Of a stretch of DNA of 64,000 nt, positions 44,619 through 56,790 are shown one piece after another. The notes under the pieces were generated by a model that worked only from the letters and a program-made list of their open reading frames with translations, was not told where the DNA came from and searched no databases. The DNA is from Raphanus sativus (lineage: Eukaryota > Streptophyta > Magnoliopsida > Brassicales > Brassicaceae). How positions within the stretch are numbered: the stretch's first letter is position 1; each line of letters opens with the position of its first letter. The translations under genes and the position numbers were made by a program. The stretch spans positions 8,680,001-8,744,000 of the forward strand of contig NC_079517.1 in assembly GCF_000801105.2 (NCBI RefSeq), in the 5' to 3' direction.

Positions 44619-45520
44619 CTAGATTTTGAGACGCGCTTTTAAAGTGTGAGTATATTTTTATTTTAATAGATTTAATTGAATTTGTAATTTTGATTAGAGA
44701 ATAAATAATTTTAAAGTTTTCTATTTGTTTTTCAGAAAATTGTTCTATTATAATAATCGATTTTCAAGCGGTGTTTTCATATCCAACCCAGATCTATGAT
44801 TGAACCGATAAATCTAGTGATATGTGTATAATTCAGTTCAATTTAGTAAAAATAATTGTAATCATAATCTTAGATAACCTGGTAAAAGTCTAAAAATCCG
44901 TTATTAACCTAAAATCTGATATGAGATGATCCGATGGAAACCAAAAAAATTAATAATATTTTTGAAATGTTTATTAAGTAATTCATACTTGTTAATATTA
45001 TATAAAATTGAAAAGTAACTATTTAGACTTTAATGAGATTTGTACTATGTCATTTGAAGAAAATGAAATAAAGGTAATAGGAAACTTTATTATTGATATG
45101 AAAATATTATTCTCTTTTTTGTTACTATGAATATGATAAGTTTGTATTTTTATTTATATTTAGATCTAAAACTTAATTTTATGATAATTTTTTAAAAAAT
45201 TAGAATACTCAAAATGGGCATATCATTATTATGTAAAATGACATAATAATATTTTTTAATTTGCATGTATATATTCATATCCGATCTTTAAATAATATTA
45301 TAGTTAAAAAATGATATTCAAATTAAATGGAAAGTATACATTTCTTAGAAATTAAAATTCTTATCATTCACAAAATATGAAAATTATTAATTACCATAGT
45401 TATAGAGAATATTCTATGTTTAGTTTAAATTAAATGCCAATGAAAAAATTTGTAAATATATTGAAATGTAGAAACATAATCCTAAATTTTTAAAATATGA
45501 TCCTGCTTTAATAGTATAGA
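44619..45520 (-). mobile_element. Non-autonomous Helitron
   Basis: On the minus strand it begins TCTATACTATTAAAGCAGG at 45520 and ends CTAG at 44622-44619. A degenerate GCGCG hairpin lies just before the end. It is flanked by A and T. 902 bp, AT-rich, no coding. Its 5' end is shared with the Helitron at 18482-19576. Confidence 0.78.
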
Positions 45521-46041
45521 TTTACTTTTGGGAAATTGGGTGAGGTAACAAAAAAAAAAACATAATTCACTATCTAACTAAAATCCCACACTCTCTCTAC
45601 CTTCTCTCTACAAAATTAATTTATCTTTTTCCCCTAGCTATTTCACAGATAAGCCGAACAGTCGTTTTAGTCTTTTATAGTCAACCCAAACCAGTTGTTT
45701 GATAGATAGATTCTTCACTTGGGCCTTTTTTTCCTTGTCACACTTCACTTGGGCCTTATTTTCCTATACGCAGGCACGCACGCTTTTGGGAGCTTTAATC
45801 GTTAACCGTCCACAAAAAACGACCACACCACCACACTCGCGCAACCTAGAAGAGCGCGTGGATCAAACAATACAAGGAGCGTGGTTCCCAAATTCAAATT
45901 TAAAACATTTCATCCCGCCAAACTATAATTTTAGTCTCTTAGAGACGCTTCCCATTCCTTTTGACCTACAAAAAAATATTAAAGACGCTTCTCTTTCAAT
46001 CTCTCAACTCTTGTGATAGATTATGTTGTAAATCTCTTGAG
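45521..46041 (+). promoter_or_regulatory. Promoter and 5' leader of the 2047-aa protein gene
   Basis: The presumed promoter region of the gene starting at 46042. It includes a TTTGGCGGG site (minus strand, 45922-45914) that fits the E2F consensus TTTSGCGS, 120 bp upstream of the start codon. The open frame 45699-46016 is not conserved-looking and is taken as non-coding. Confidence 0.45.
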
Positions 46042-49000
46042 ATGGATTTTCACGAAATGAATAGGAAAAATCTACAAAACCTATGTAAAAAGCATGGGAT
46101 CCCTGCGAATCTCAAGAACATTGAGATGGCTGATCGACTCGCTTCTCTTTTCCTCCAGGTGATTGTTTTTTGCTTTGGCTTTTTGATTCTCATAATTTAC
46201 GATAAATCTCTGGTAAAATTTTGTCTTAAGGATCGAAGCAATATAGAGAGGTGGATTGATTTGATTTGATTTGATTTGATTTGGGTGTTTTAATAATGTA
46301 GAAGGAAGATGAAGAAACTGTAACTGAATCGAAAGATTCGGTTGAGGAGGAGGAGGAGAATCTAGTTGGGAGCAGAAAAGCTAAGAAAGTAAGATTCAGT
46401 GCTGAGACTGATAATCAAGTTTTCGAGTTCACTCGTTCTGTTAAGAAGAATGTTAGAAGAACTCGTAAAGCTCCTCTGCCACGTGGAGGTATAGATCTAA
46501 GGCGGTCGAAGCGAAGTGTGTCTAAGAAGGGGATAGGATCTAACGGAGATGCCTCAAACTCAATGAGTGGGGTTGTTGAAGGACCTTCAAACTCAGTAAA
46601 GGTCACGAGACGGATTGGCTCTGTTGGTAGTGTTCAAGAAGAGGGTGAAGATAGGGATTTGATAGCTCCGGAACAGTTTGGAGATAGAGAGATCGAGGAT
46701 AGGAGACGGTCCACGAGACTGACTGGTAAGATTGAGGCATCCAAGCCAGTAGATTTATTACCTGCTGCTAAGCGCTCGAAGCAGGGGAAGGATACTGATT
46801 TGAATGCTCCAGAACGGGTTGAAGGGAAAGATATCGAGGAGGGGAGACGGTCCAGGCGACTGGCTGCTAAAACTGTGAAATCATTTGAGGAAGGTGGGAC
46901 AACTTTATTACCTGCGGCTAAGCGGTCAAAGGGACTTGCAGACGTGGCTAACAAAGAAGATGAAAAGGTAACAGGAGAACAACATAGGAAGGATGGTGAT
47001 TCTAAAGTTGAGATGGTGCGTAGGCGGTCTATGCGGTTTGTGAACGAGCAGACCAATGCTCAGGATTCTAAAGTTGAAATGGTGCGTAGGCGGTCTATGC
47101 GATTTGTGAACGAGCAGACCAATGCTCAGGATCAGAGAAGTTCAGTGAGGGTTAAAGCTAGTGTGGCAAGCCCATTAATGGGTCAAGCAATGAGTAAATT
47201 GAAGAATGAGACAGTTAAGGCTGGGAGAGTAGTCCTGGTTGATAAGAATACTGATGAAAATCTTGTCAGATCATCGAAAAGAGTTACTAGAAACATGAAG
47301 CGGGAAAGATCGGCAGAAACAGGGGTGGACAGTGGAACTGCATCAAACCAAAGCAATCTAACGCCTAAAAAGACTTTGGATGAGTCTGCTCGCTTTGAGC
47401 AAGAAAAAGCTTGTGGAGCTGATGTTGAAGCTGGAGGCTCTTCCAAGAAGTCCAAGACAATGAATCAAGAATGCATTAAGGATAAGCCACAAGGAATAGT
47501 AATAATTGAGGACTCACCTTCTTCCTCCAAAACCAAAGCTGCAGAATTTGGTATGATTCTTGAGAAGGTTGTCGATCCTACATTGGATAAGTCAGATGAT
47601 AATTCTCAAATGTCAAACACTCCAGAGATGACCTGCGAACCTATGGAAGGAGAATGTGAAGAGAAACTTGAGCGAGACTCAGTGGAAGACAAAGAAGAAG
47701 TGTCAACACGCTCTTTACTACTTATCGAGTGTTTATCACCTGATTCAGTGCCACTTGCAGTAATCAGTTCTAAAGCTAATCTAAGCGTCCCTACTGGCCA
47801 TATCCTTCCTAAGGATATTGCTTCAACAGTTATAGCAGAGGAAAGTACCAACACTAAGGACGAACTCCTTATTTACGCTCCTGAATCTGAGCTTGAGGAG
47901 CATAGATCTATAGCTAAGCTAGCAAACGTTGAAGGTATATACGTTTTGATAATGATTTTTTCACGTTTATGGGTTAACTAATCATTTTCTGATATATGCT
48001 TTTCTCTGATGTTCAATCACAGAACTTCTGGAAAACTCAACTGAATGTTGGAATGAGATTCACTCAAGTAAAGATGATGAGAAAGGTTCCTTTGAGAAGG
48101 ATGTACAAGCAGAAATTTTGCATGGAAACGTTTCTGAATGCAACACTGAGAATAACAGTGCAGGAGAAGAAATGGAGATTAGTAAGATCGGTGTTATGAG
48201 TGTTGCTCATTGTGTAAATCTAACACCAGAAAAACTTTTGGGAGAGTACGCTCAGTTGGAGCCAGAAGAAGCAGAGCGGCCTAATGTGGAAGATAGAAGC
48301 TCTGCTCAGAAGATGGAGAAGGCAGTGAGTCAAGAACTCGTAAAAGATATGCCACAAGAAATGGCTGAGGGCTCACCTTCTATATCTGAAGTCAAAGCTA
48401 CAGAACCTGTAGTGATTTCTGAGAGTGTTTTGGATTCTACACAGAAACATGAGCAAGCCACAGTTTTGCTGGCTGCAGCTAAGAACGACAAAGGGGAAGC
48501 ATCATCACTCTCTGAATTTCTTACTGAGGGCTCAGAAGTGAAAACATGCCTAGATAACCGCAGCACTGGTTGTTCTCTATCTGTAGAAACAACTCTGTCT
48601 CCTGCTTCCGTACAATTAGCAATGAGCAACCCGGAAGGTGATCTAGGCGTGCCTACTGGAAATGATATAGTTTTGACAGTTATAACCGAGGAAGATAAAA
48701 TAACCAAGAAGGAAACCCTTATTGTCACTCCTACATCTGAGCTTAAGGGTAACAGCTCTGTTGCTGAGTTAGCAAAAGTAGAAGGTATGTACTCTTAAGT
48801 TCATTTGAATTATATTTTTTCTATTACAATTTTTTTCTAACTATTTCGTTTCTAATATGCGTCTCTTTCTGATGTCTAATTACAGCAATTCTGGTAAACT
48901 CAGCTGAATGTTGCAAAGAGGATGAGAAAGGTTCCTTAGAGAAGGATGTCCAAGCAGAAAATTTGCATGTAAACTTTTCTGAAGGCAACACTGAGAAGAG

Positions 49001-52000
49001 CAGCTCAGAAGAAGCAATGGAGATCAATAAGGACAGTTGTATGAGTGCAAATCTGACAGCAGAACAACTTTTGGATACATACACTCAATTGGTGCCAGAA
49101 GAAGCATGGGGACCTAATATGGAATTTAGAAGCTCTTCAAAGAAAATGAACACACTGAGTTCAGAATTCCTGAAAGAGAATCCACAAGGAATGGCTGAGG
49201 ACTCACCTTCTACATCCGTGACCAAAACTGCAGAAACTATCATGATGTCTGAGAATGTTTCAGTTGATATTTCACCGGTAGGAAACACTCAAGAGTTGAA
49301 TCCTCAACTTACGGATGAAGAACGTGAAGAGAAACAAGAGGTAGACATACTTCTGGTGGTTGAGACAGAGAAGGAGAAAAAGAAAGCATCATCACCGTCA
49401 GAATTTCTTATTGAACGCCCAGAAGTAAGCATCCCTGAATCTGAGCTATTTGTGGAAACTACTCCACCTCCTCCTTCTTCAGTACAGATAGCAGTGAGCA
49501 ACCCTGAATCCGAGCTAAGTGTGCCTACTGGACATATCCTTGTTAAGGATATTGTTTCAGCAGTTATTGCTGAGGAAGATATTAAAACCGTGGAGGTTCC
49601 TAAATCGGTGCATAGCTTTGTAGCTAAGTTAGCAGAAACAGATGGTATACACTTCATTTTTAGTAATTTTTTTTGCTTTTATAGTTAACTTAATTTTATC
49701 TAATCTAGTTTCGTTCTGACGCTTAATCACAGCAGTCCTGGAAAATTCAGCTGAATGTTGGAACGAGAGTCTTTCAAGCAAAGATGATGATAGAGGTTCC
49801 TTAGAGAAGGAAAAACAATCAGCAAAGCAACGTGGAAACTTCTTTGAACACAACGCTGAGAATATTAGTGCAGAAGAACAAGCAGACATCTGTAAGGTTG
49901 GTCGTATTAGTGATGGTCATTGTGTAGCCCAGGAGACACTCGACGAGTTCATGGATGAGAGTCTAAGGAAATCTGTGCAAACAATTTCTAGTGCCAGAGG
50001 ATCGTTGTCAACGGACTTTGCTTCCCTCTCATCCAAAGAAGAGAACGTTTCAGAGTGTTTGCAGGAAGAGGAAGTGAAAGCTTTATCCCAACCTACACCA
50101 ACAATTAAAGTTGCTAGCAACGCCCTTGACAGGTCATCTCTATTCACTACCCCCGAGAGGAACTTAATGTCAATGGAGCAACTCAGCGAAAGTGGAATGA
50201 CCCCTGCAGCTTATATAGTGACCCAGCACAATGATGGAACAGTAGAGTCTCATTCTGTTGTTTTCACAACTCCTGAACAAGTTCTACTGCTGAGTGATTC
50301 TGGGCTGAATGAGGTGGGAAAGGAAGAGAAACAAACAGCCACATGCTTTCCTGGTGAATCTGATGTTCTCAATACCTGCCAAAATGAAGCTTTTAAAGAA
50401 GGAGAAAGAATAGTAGTTGAGCTTCATGACGAGTCTGATATTGCCGCTAGCCCACTGAGACAATCCAGTGTAGGAGACTTCAAAGAAGATAGACACGAAA
50501 GGAATGAAGAAAACAGGACTGTGGAGCTCCATTGTGAATCTGGCACTTGCAGTGGACCAGATAAACATGCAGCCTTGGTAAATTCTGCATCTCATGGAGC
50601 AGAGAATAGTGGAGGAAACAAAGCTGTGGAGTTATATGAAGAATCTTTTGCTTTCACTGGTCTGGAGGAAAGACATGGGCTTTTTGGGGATTCTGGAAAA
50701 GATAAAGCTAGAGAAGATGAAGTCAAGATGGATCCACAGTTCTATGAGGAAGCTAGATTATCCACTGAGATGCACAAAGATCTACCTTTAGCAGACCCTG
50801 AATTAGGCGAAGAAGGATGGCTGGGAATTAAAAATGCTGACGAGTCAGGTAGGCTGGAGGGGCAATTGTTGTATGGAGACTCTGAACAAAAGAAAGCAGT
50901 AAAGCCTGCGGAAAAGGCAGCTGCTGAGTTTCATGATGTTTCTGCTGTTCCCAATATTCCGGAAGAGTCTGAACTGGAAGAAGCTACAAAAAGTGAAGAA
51001 AATAATGTTTTGGAGTTGCAAGCTGACTGTGACAACTTCGCTGATGTCAATATAACTGCTAAGTCTCATGATATTTCTGATGTTCTCACTGCTTCTGAGA
51101 GCCACTCTCTTATGGGAGACTTTGAGCCAGATGGAGAAGAAAACAAGGATGTGGAATTGTTGAGTGAATCTAACATTTCCACAGACGTGGAGAGACATTT
51201 ACTGTCTGAGGAGTCTTTTGTTTTCATTTCTCCAGAGAGACGGCAACATTTAGGAAACTCTGAGCCACACACTGCTGGGAAGCAAGAACGAAAAGAAGTA
51301 GAGTTCAAGGACGAGTATGCCTTCTTCACAAGGCTCGAGACTCGTTTGCTTTTGGGGGAGTCTGGACAGAACCTTCTTGAGAATGGCAGCCTCGGCTCAG
51401 CCCAGTGTCAAAGCCATCGTGCTTCTTCTCCCAAAGTTATTTCGAAGGACGACAGTGTGGTTCTGGAAAGTCAAGTTGCAGCTCCAGATTTCAGAGAAAA
51501 CACTATTGCTGATTTCAGTGGTAGCATCGCATCCAAAGTTTCTTATAGCCATGGGTTTAGTGCTGGGGAAGAAACTGCAGGTGCAGAGTTTATGCCAAAA
51601 GCTTCTCAGGCAGAAAATGATGTAGGGCTAGATGCCACACAATCGACATCAAATCAAAGCAGAGGTAATTCTCTACATGTCGACTCTGTTAATCATTTTG
51701 ATTTTGACACTAAGGGAACAACAGACACAATCATGGATGCATATGTTCTTGCGTTACCAGCCGAAGGCAATTCCCAGACTACTGGTGAAATTTCTAACCA
51801 TATAGAAGTTGCTGGAACCTGTTCGTTGGTGTCTGGTGAGAAAATTTTTCTTAAAATTTTCATGGATTTAATGTAGTCGAAAGCTATTATGCTCATGTCA
51901 TTCTATCAGTTGAGCTTAAATGTTCATATCTCTTTGTTCACCCCCTATAATACAGAAGAATCTGTCCCTTCAACATACATTCAGAATCAGATACATGATG

Positions 52001-53218
52001 CGGTGGAGGAACTAGAAGTAACAGGTAACCAACACATTAACACTCTTATTTTTCAGCGTCACACACGCTTTTTTTTTAAGACATACATAAGTGCAAGATA
52101 GTTCAAATATTTCCAATCATTCGTTGACTATAATGATGTAGACGAGCTCATAGAGGCAAAGTTAACCAAGTACACTCAAAGTGATTCCAAGACAATTGAC
52201 TTACCAGTGGAAGGTGATTCCAAGTCAATTAGTGAAAATTCCAGCCAACTTGAAGTTACTGGAACCTGCTCCATGGTGTCAGGTGAGAAACTTCTACAAT
52301 TTTTTTTTTAATATGAAGTCGAGATCATGTGGCCTAATCATAAGTTTCCCTTTTTCTATCGAGTTAAAATTCTCTTATATCTTTCTTCATCCCTGAAATG
52401 CAGAAAAATCTAGCCCTTTCATGGACATTCATAACCATATAAATGACGCACTGGGGGAAGAACTGGCAGTAACAGGTGATTAGCACATTAACACTCCTGT
52501 TTTTTTTTTCAATTTGTTCTTGAGACATCGTTAGTTTAAAGATCGCTCAATTATTTCCAATCATTTATAGACGACAACAAAGCAGACGAGGTCATAGAAG
52601 CAGAAGTAACAAAGAAAGTGGACTCTTCAGGTGGCTCTGATGTCCTTGGAAGGGCAAGCGTCTTAGCTGGAACAGAGGATGAGCAATTATGTTACAATTC
52701 TGAAGTAACTGACCCTGTTGATACTGCATTTGGTAAGTTTCGTTTTTACATCAAAGCAATTTCCAGGTTTTACTATGTTTTGATACTCTTGCGTCTTGAC
52801 TATAATTCAATTCAATCTCACAGAGAAAGACATCTCTCTAGCTCCTGATGAATCCACTCTTGAGAAAAACAATAACGCAGAAGGTTAGATTTCTTACAGA
52901 TCTTGCGTAGCTGAAACTATGACTAACATTTAGAATCACCTTTTTTGAATAGCTGTAGATGATGAAATGGTTAATGGAGAAGCTACTCCGAGTCCTGAAG
53001 AAACCTTGGTTAAGCCATCTGATAACATTGGTGAACCAGGTACATCATCTGAGAAGCAAATAAGAAAAGAACCAGTCTTGCTTTACGGAACACAAGCGAA
53101 GCCTAAAAGGCATGAGATGAAAGAGAATGCACCAAACTCAAAGGTTGTGGATAATCTTAACGTAACAGCTCCAAGGACATCAAAGAGACAGCCGCTCCAA
53201 GACTTGAGGAAGAACTAG
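46042..53218 (+). CDS. Large repetitive nuclear-type protein of unknown function (At1g76740-like)
   Basis: Eleven exons (46042-46158, 46302-47934, 48023-48784, 48886-49644, 49733-51835, 51956-52024, 52142-52282, 52404-52475, 52571-52732, 52824-52883, 52953-53218) join to 2048 codons. Every intron after the first is phase 1, so the inner exons are symmetric. The N-terminus (NLQNLCKKHGIPANLKN) is SAP-like and Lys/Arg-rich RRSMRF-type motifs follow. Exon 2's C-terminal part and exons 3 and 4 are three copies of a unit of about 250 aa ending LSVPTGHIL..AKLA. Exon 5 carries degenerate 35-40 aa repeats (VELHDES type). Exons 6/8 and 7/9 are duplicates. The C-terminus has a KEN motif (MKENAPNSK) and RQPLQDL. 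Chromatin, microtubule or cell-cycle roles are possible but unproven. Position matches At1g76740. Exon 7's acceptor is the least certain. Confidence 0.8.
46998..47129 (+). repeat. 66-bp in-frame tandem duplication inside exon 2
   Basis: Two nearly identical 66-bp units (46998-47063 and 47064-47129) encode the same 22 residues, DSKVEMVRRRSMRFVNEQTN then AQ. Only a couple of silent differences separate them, so the duplication is recent. Confidence 0.9.
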
Positions 53219-53848
53219 AAGACAGAGAATCAGCATATCTCATGCACGTCTCAAACGTCCCTTATTTGCTTTGTGATTTGTACGTCTAGGAAGACCATTT
53301 TTAAGCTTTTGATATCTTGTGTGGCAAAAACTACCATTAGACATACTTTTATCGTAACTTAATTTGATTTACTATTTCAAATATAGAAGTTTATTTCTAA
53401 GCAAAGATGAAGAAACAAGTTAGTGCCCTGGGTGTTGCAGTGTTCTAAAAACCGTTGAAAGTAAGTGTAGGCCTATCATGACTGATGTTCTTGGATTCAC
53501 TGCTCATATGGATGACTATGACAGCAATGGTGATGAACAATGCTATTGCCTCCTCACCACCGACTATAAACGTTAAATTCAAGCCTACAACAGCAATGGT
53601 GATGATTACACTCTTGCCTATGATGACTCCTCTGTTAAAATATTGCTTGCAAATTAGTGCTTGTTTACTCACAACAAAGTTTTTGCAAATCTGGCAAATA
53701 TAAAGTTTTTTTTCTTCTCAAATCCACACATTCGTGTTAAATCAAAGAACAATAACCGAAAACTATGGCTAACCCTAAGCCCTGATCAGGTCAGGGACAG
53801 TAGAAAAAAAAAACATACCAACAAATTAAAAGAGATCATGATCTATAA
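53219..53848. other. Convergent 3' region between two genes
   Basis: 3' UTRs of the plus-strand gene and of thioredoxin Y meet here. The egg-cell gene EC1.1 (At1g76750) lies in this interval in Arabidopsis, but I see no trace of it. Open frames 53445-53703 are built on repeated ATGGTGATG-type sequence and look non-coding. Confidence 0.4.
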
Positions 53849-54767
53849 CTAAGGCTTCACTTCAAGGGAATCTTCAATCCGTTGGACAAGTTGTTTGGCC
53901 GCCAAAGCACCCTCCTGAAAAAAAGTCATAAGCTTCTTGTTAGATTAAGTGAAAACCAAAGGAAACCAAAAAGACATTAAGAAATCAAGGAACTCATCAT
54001 ACAAAACGGTCACAAGGTTCCCCATCTTTGAATAGGATGAACGTAGGAAGTGCCTCGATCTTGTATTTATTAGCAATACTCGGATACTTCTCAGTATCAA
54101 TCTTCACCACCCGGATCTTGTCTTTCAGTGTTGCACTCACTTCACTGAGAATCGGAACCATAAACTGACAGGGACCACACCTGCCAAAAACCAACATTTC
54201 ATGATTAACAGACTTATAATGAGAAGAATGTAGCTACTAGCTATGTTACCTTGTCAGTTAACATATAGAGAAAAACAAACTCACCAGGTCGCATAGAAGT
54301 CGACAAGAACAGGTTTATCAGAGTTCACAAGGAGATCATCAAATGAGTCATACGTCTGCTTTTTTGCTTCAATCTAAAGCAATAACACGACATTGGTTAG
54401 CTCAAAACTAAACCGAGAAACAGATAAAGAAAGCCCATCCAGAACCTTATAGACGAAACCCTTAACACGTACTCTAGTTCATGTCCTAAATTTAAGTATA
54501 GTTTACACTAAGATCAACATTCAGACAGAACCTAAACTGTTTTAACAAAGGTTTAAGAGCACACAGAAAAAGGCGGTTTACAGCGCGAGGAGTGGATCGA
54601 TTTGATGAAGATAGGGAGGAGAGCTTCAAGTCTCCGATTCGAATCCGACGAAGTGGAAACTGGAATTTGACGGCGGAGACAGAGCGCGGAGCGAGAGGAG
54701 AAACAGTAGACGATGAGTTAGGATTCAGCGATGGAATCGTAGACGAAGAGAGAGACGTCGCAGCCAT
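53849..54767 (-). CDS. TY1: Chloroplast thioredoxin Y1
   Basis: Four exons on the minus strand (54767-54582, 54373-54285, 54180-54003, 53914-53849) join to 173 codons (172 aa), the length expected for thioredoxin y. Exon 1 is a Ser/Arg-rich plastid transit peptide (MAATSLSSSTIPSLNPNS). The mature domain has DFYATW and the active site WCGPC (Trp 92, Cys 93 and 96), then VVKIDTEKYP, ALPTFILFKDG and the end SLEVKP. Thioredoxin y reduces plastid targets, notably 2-Cys peroxiredoxin Q and methionine sulfoxide reductases, under oxidative stress. The neighbouring order (At1g76740, At1g76760, HSP20-like, IGMT5) supports the Y1 assignment. Confidence 0.93.
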
Positions 54768-55682
54768 TGAAACGATAGAGTGATTTTTTGATTCGGCGTA
54801 GTAGATTTGAAGGTATGATCGCAGAGAAAGGGTCAACGCAATGTGGAAAACGCTATTTGGGTTTTGAGTGAGCAAAGAATGTGTCTGAAGGAAAGTGACG
54901 GAAGGTAAGTAGAAAGAGGTTGATGATGTTCCACTACGGTTGAGTGTACGCTGTCTTTATTATATTTTATTATGGGCCTTCGAACACAGACACGCATAGC
55001 TCTTTTCCCAAACATCTTCGTTCAACCCAAACGCAATGTAGTACATCTATTTCATTTCAAATTAGTTGTCATTCTGAATTTTTCATACATATTATAAAAA
55101 AACAATTAAATGTTCTGCTTTATTATTAACTAATGTATAAGTTTACTTGTATTTTATAATTAAAAATTTAAGAGAATAGAAATAAAACTGGAAAATTTGA
55201 CAAATATAAACATTAAAAATATAAAACATTCAAAATAAAACAAAATTTAGAATCTAGAACGACAACTAAAATGAAAGGGAAAGAGTAATTTATAAATGTT
55301 AGCTTGTTCATCACCACATATATGATATATGTAACATGCACATACAGTAAAAATCTCTGTAAGTTTGTTTCATCAATAATTTTGCTAAGAATTATTTTAT
55401 ATTTAGCATTCATGATTATTTTTTTTTATTTAAGAAAGAAACTAGTATAGAATCATGTGATCATTGTTTTGTGGAAAGAACACGAACCTCAAGGACTTGG
55501 CTTCTCGTAGATAAAAGTGTTCTTACAACAACGCAATGTAAGGGTATATGCATAGGTCATTGTTTTAGTTTCCTGAAGAGGAAGTAACGAATATATTCTT
55601 GTGTTGGGGGCTCGCTCTTCAAAAGAACCTTATGTATATTGACCTAATTAAAAACAGATGCCGCTAAAGAGGAAGTTGAAAA
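54768..55682. other. Bidirectional intergenic region
   Basis: Lies between the divergent thioredoxin Y and HSP20-like genes and should hold both promoters. AT-rich, with no repeat or RNA gene recognised. Confidence 0.4.
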
Positions 55683-56509
55683 ATGGAGCTTGAATTAGGT
55701 CTGAAGATCACTAGGGCAACAGACAACGATGTCTCTTCCTCTACAGATTTCATGGTTTCCGGAGATGTGTTTGGTCAGCTCTGGCATTCTAGAGAAACCG
55801 ATTCTGTCTTCATCCTCACTCTTCGCCTAAAAGGTTCATCATATATAAACATTATCTTCTCTTTATACATATATTCAAAGTTTCATTCACATTTATTTTT
55901 TTGAGAATAAAACTGGATGCAGGATTCAAGAAGAGTGGTATTGAGACTGAGATCAACAAAGAAGGGGATCGGATTACTATAAGAGGAAGGAAACAAGTTG
56001 AAGAAATGGTTTTGGTCAAGTGGGTGAAATGGACAAAGGAAAGTGAGATTAAGGAGTTCAAGAAAGTGTTCCGGATTCCAGGTATCGTCAATCTTGACAA
56101 GATCAAAGCTAGGTTTGATGAAGAAGACGGGACCTTAACAGCTACATTTCCAAAGAAAGTTAAGGGGATAACCGGTTTGAAGATTGAGGAAGTGGAAGAA
56201 GCAGAACCAAAAGCAGAGAAAACAGAGGAAAAAACAGAGTCAGAAGCAGAGAGAACAGAGGAAAAAACAGAGCTAGAAGAAGAAATCAAAGAGGAGGACG
56301 AAAATGAGCCAACAATGGAAGAGGAAGAGGAAGAAGAAGAAGGGATCGTGGAGGAAGAGGAAATAAGAGATCAGGAGGAAGATAGAGAAGAAAGTAAACC
56401 TAAAAGGAAGAAAAGAAAAGAGTTTTGTTTTCCATGTGTTGCAGGATCTACTCTGCTTATGTCGATCATTGTTTTCATTATTCAATTGATTCAGTCCAAA
56501 ATAAAATGA
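55683..56509 (+). CDS. HSP20-like (alpha-crystallin) protein with C-terminal membrane anchor
   Basis: Two exons (55683-55833 and 55923-56509) join to 246 codons (245 aa). Residues about 20-120 form an alpha-crystallin-type domain (SVFILTLRLKGF, ITIRGRKQVEEM, then FRIPGIVNLDKIKARFDEED and LTATFPKK). A long Glu/Lys-rich linker (about 130-215) and a hydrophobic tail, AGSTLLMSIIVFIIQLIQ, follow. The layout resembles RTM2-type small-HSP proteins, which are tail-anchored rather than soluble chaperones. Gene order matches At1g76770/At1g76780. Function is unknown. The linker is encoded by GAGGAA repeats prone to length change. Confidence 0.88.
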
Positions 56510-56790
56510 GATTACTCCTTAGTGTTTCTTAGAATAGGGTTTTCTTCTTGTTTTTAAGGGGAAGAAGAGAGGCGTGAAAAACAAGGAAGATCAACATTTT
56601 TTTATGTCACATAATCATATTTATTAGATGTAACAAGTTCTAACCAAAGCACATGCATTATCATCTTTTTCATTTATTCAAGAATTCAATTGAAATGTGA
56701 ACTCAAGATACATAAAACTTTTATTACCATGAGACTAGTAAAATCTCCATTTAGAACATAAGAGGAAAGACAGCTTACAACCTTCTAAGC
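56510..56790. other. Convergent 3' UTR region
   Basis: 3' ends of the HSP20-like and O-methyltransferase genes face each other; nothing else was seen. Confidence 0.4.

Noticed and set aside
53445..53703. Overlapping open frames with hydrophobic repeats, considered as EC1.1 or a membrane protein
   Set aside because: Built on repeated ATGGTGATG-like sequence; no Cys pattern of EC1 proteins and no conserved start.
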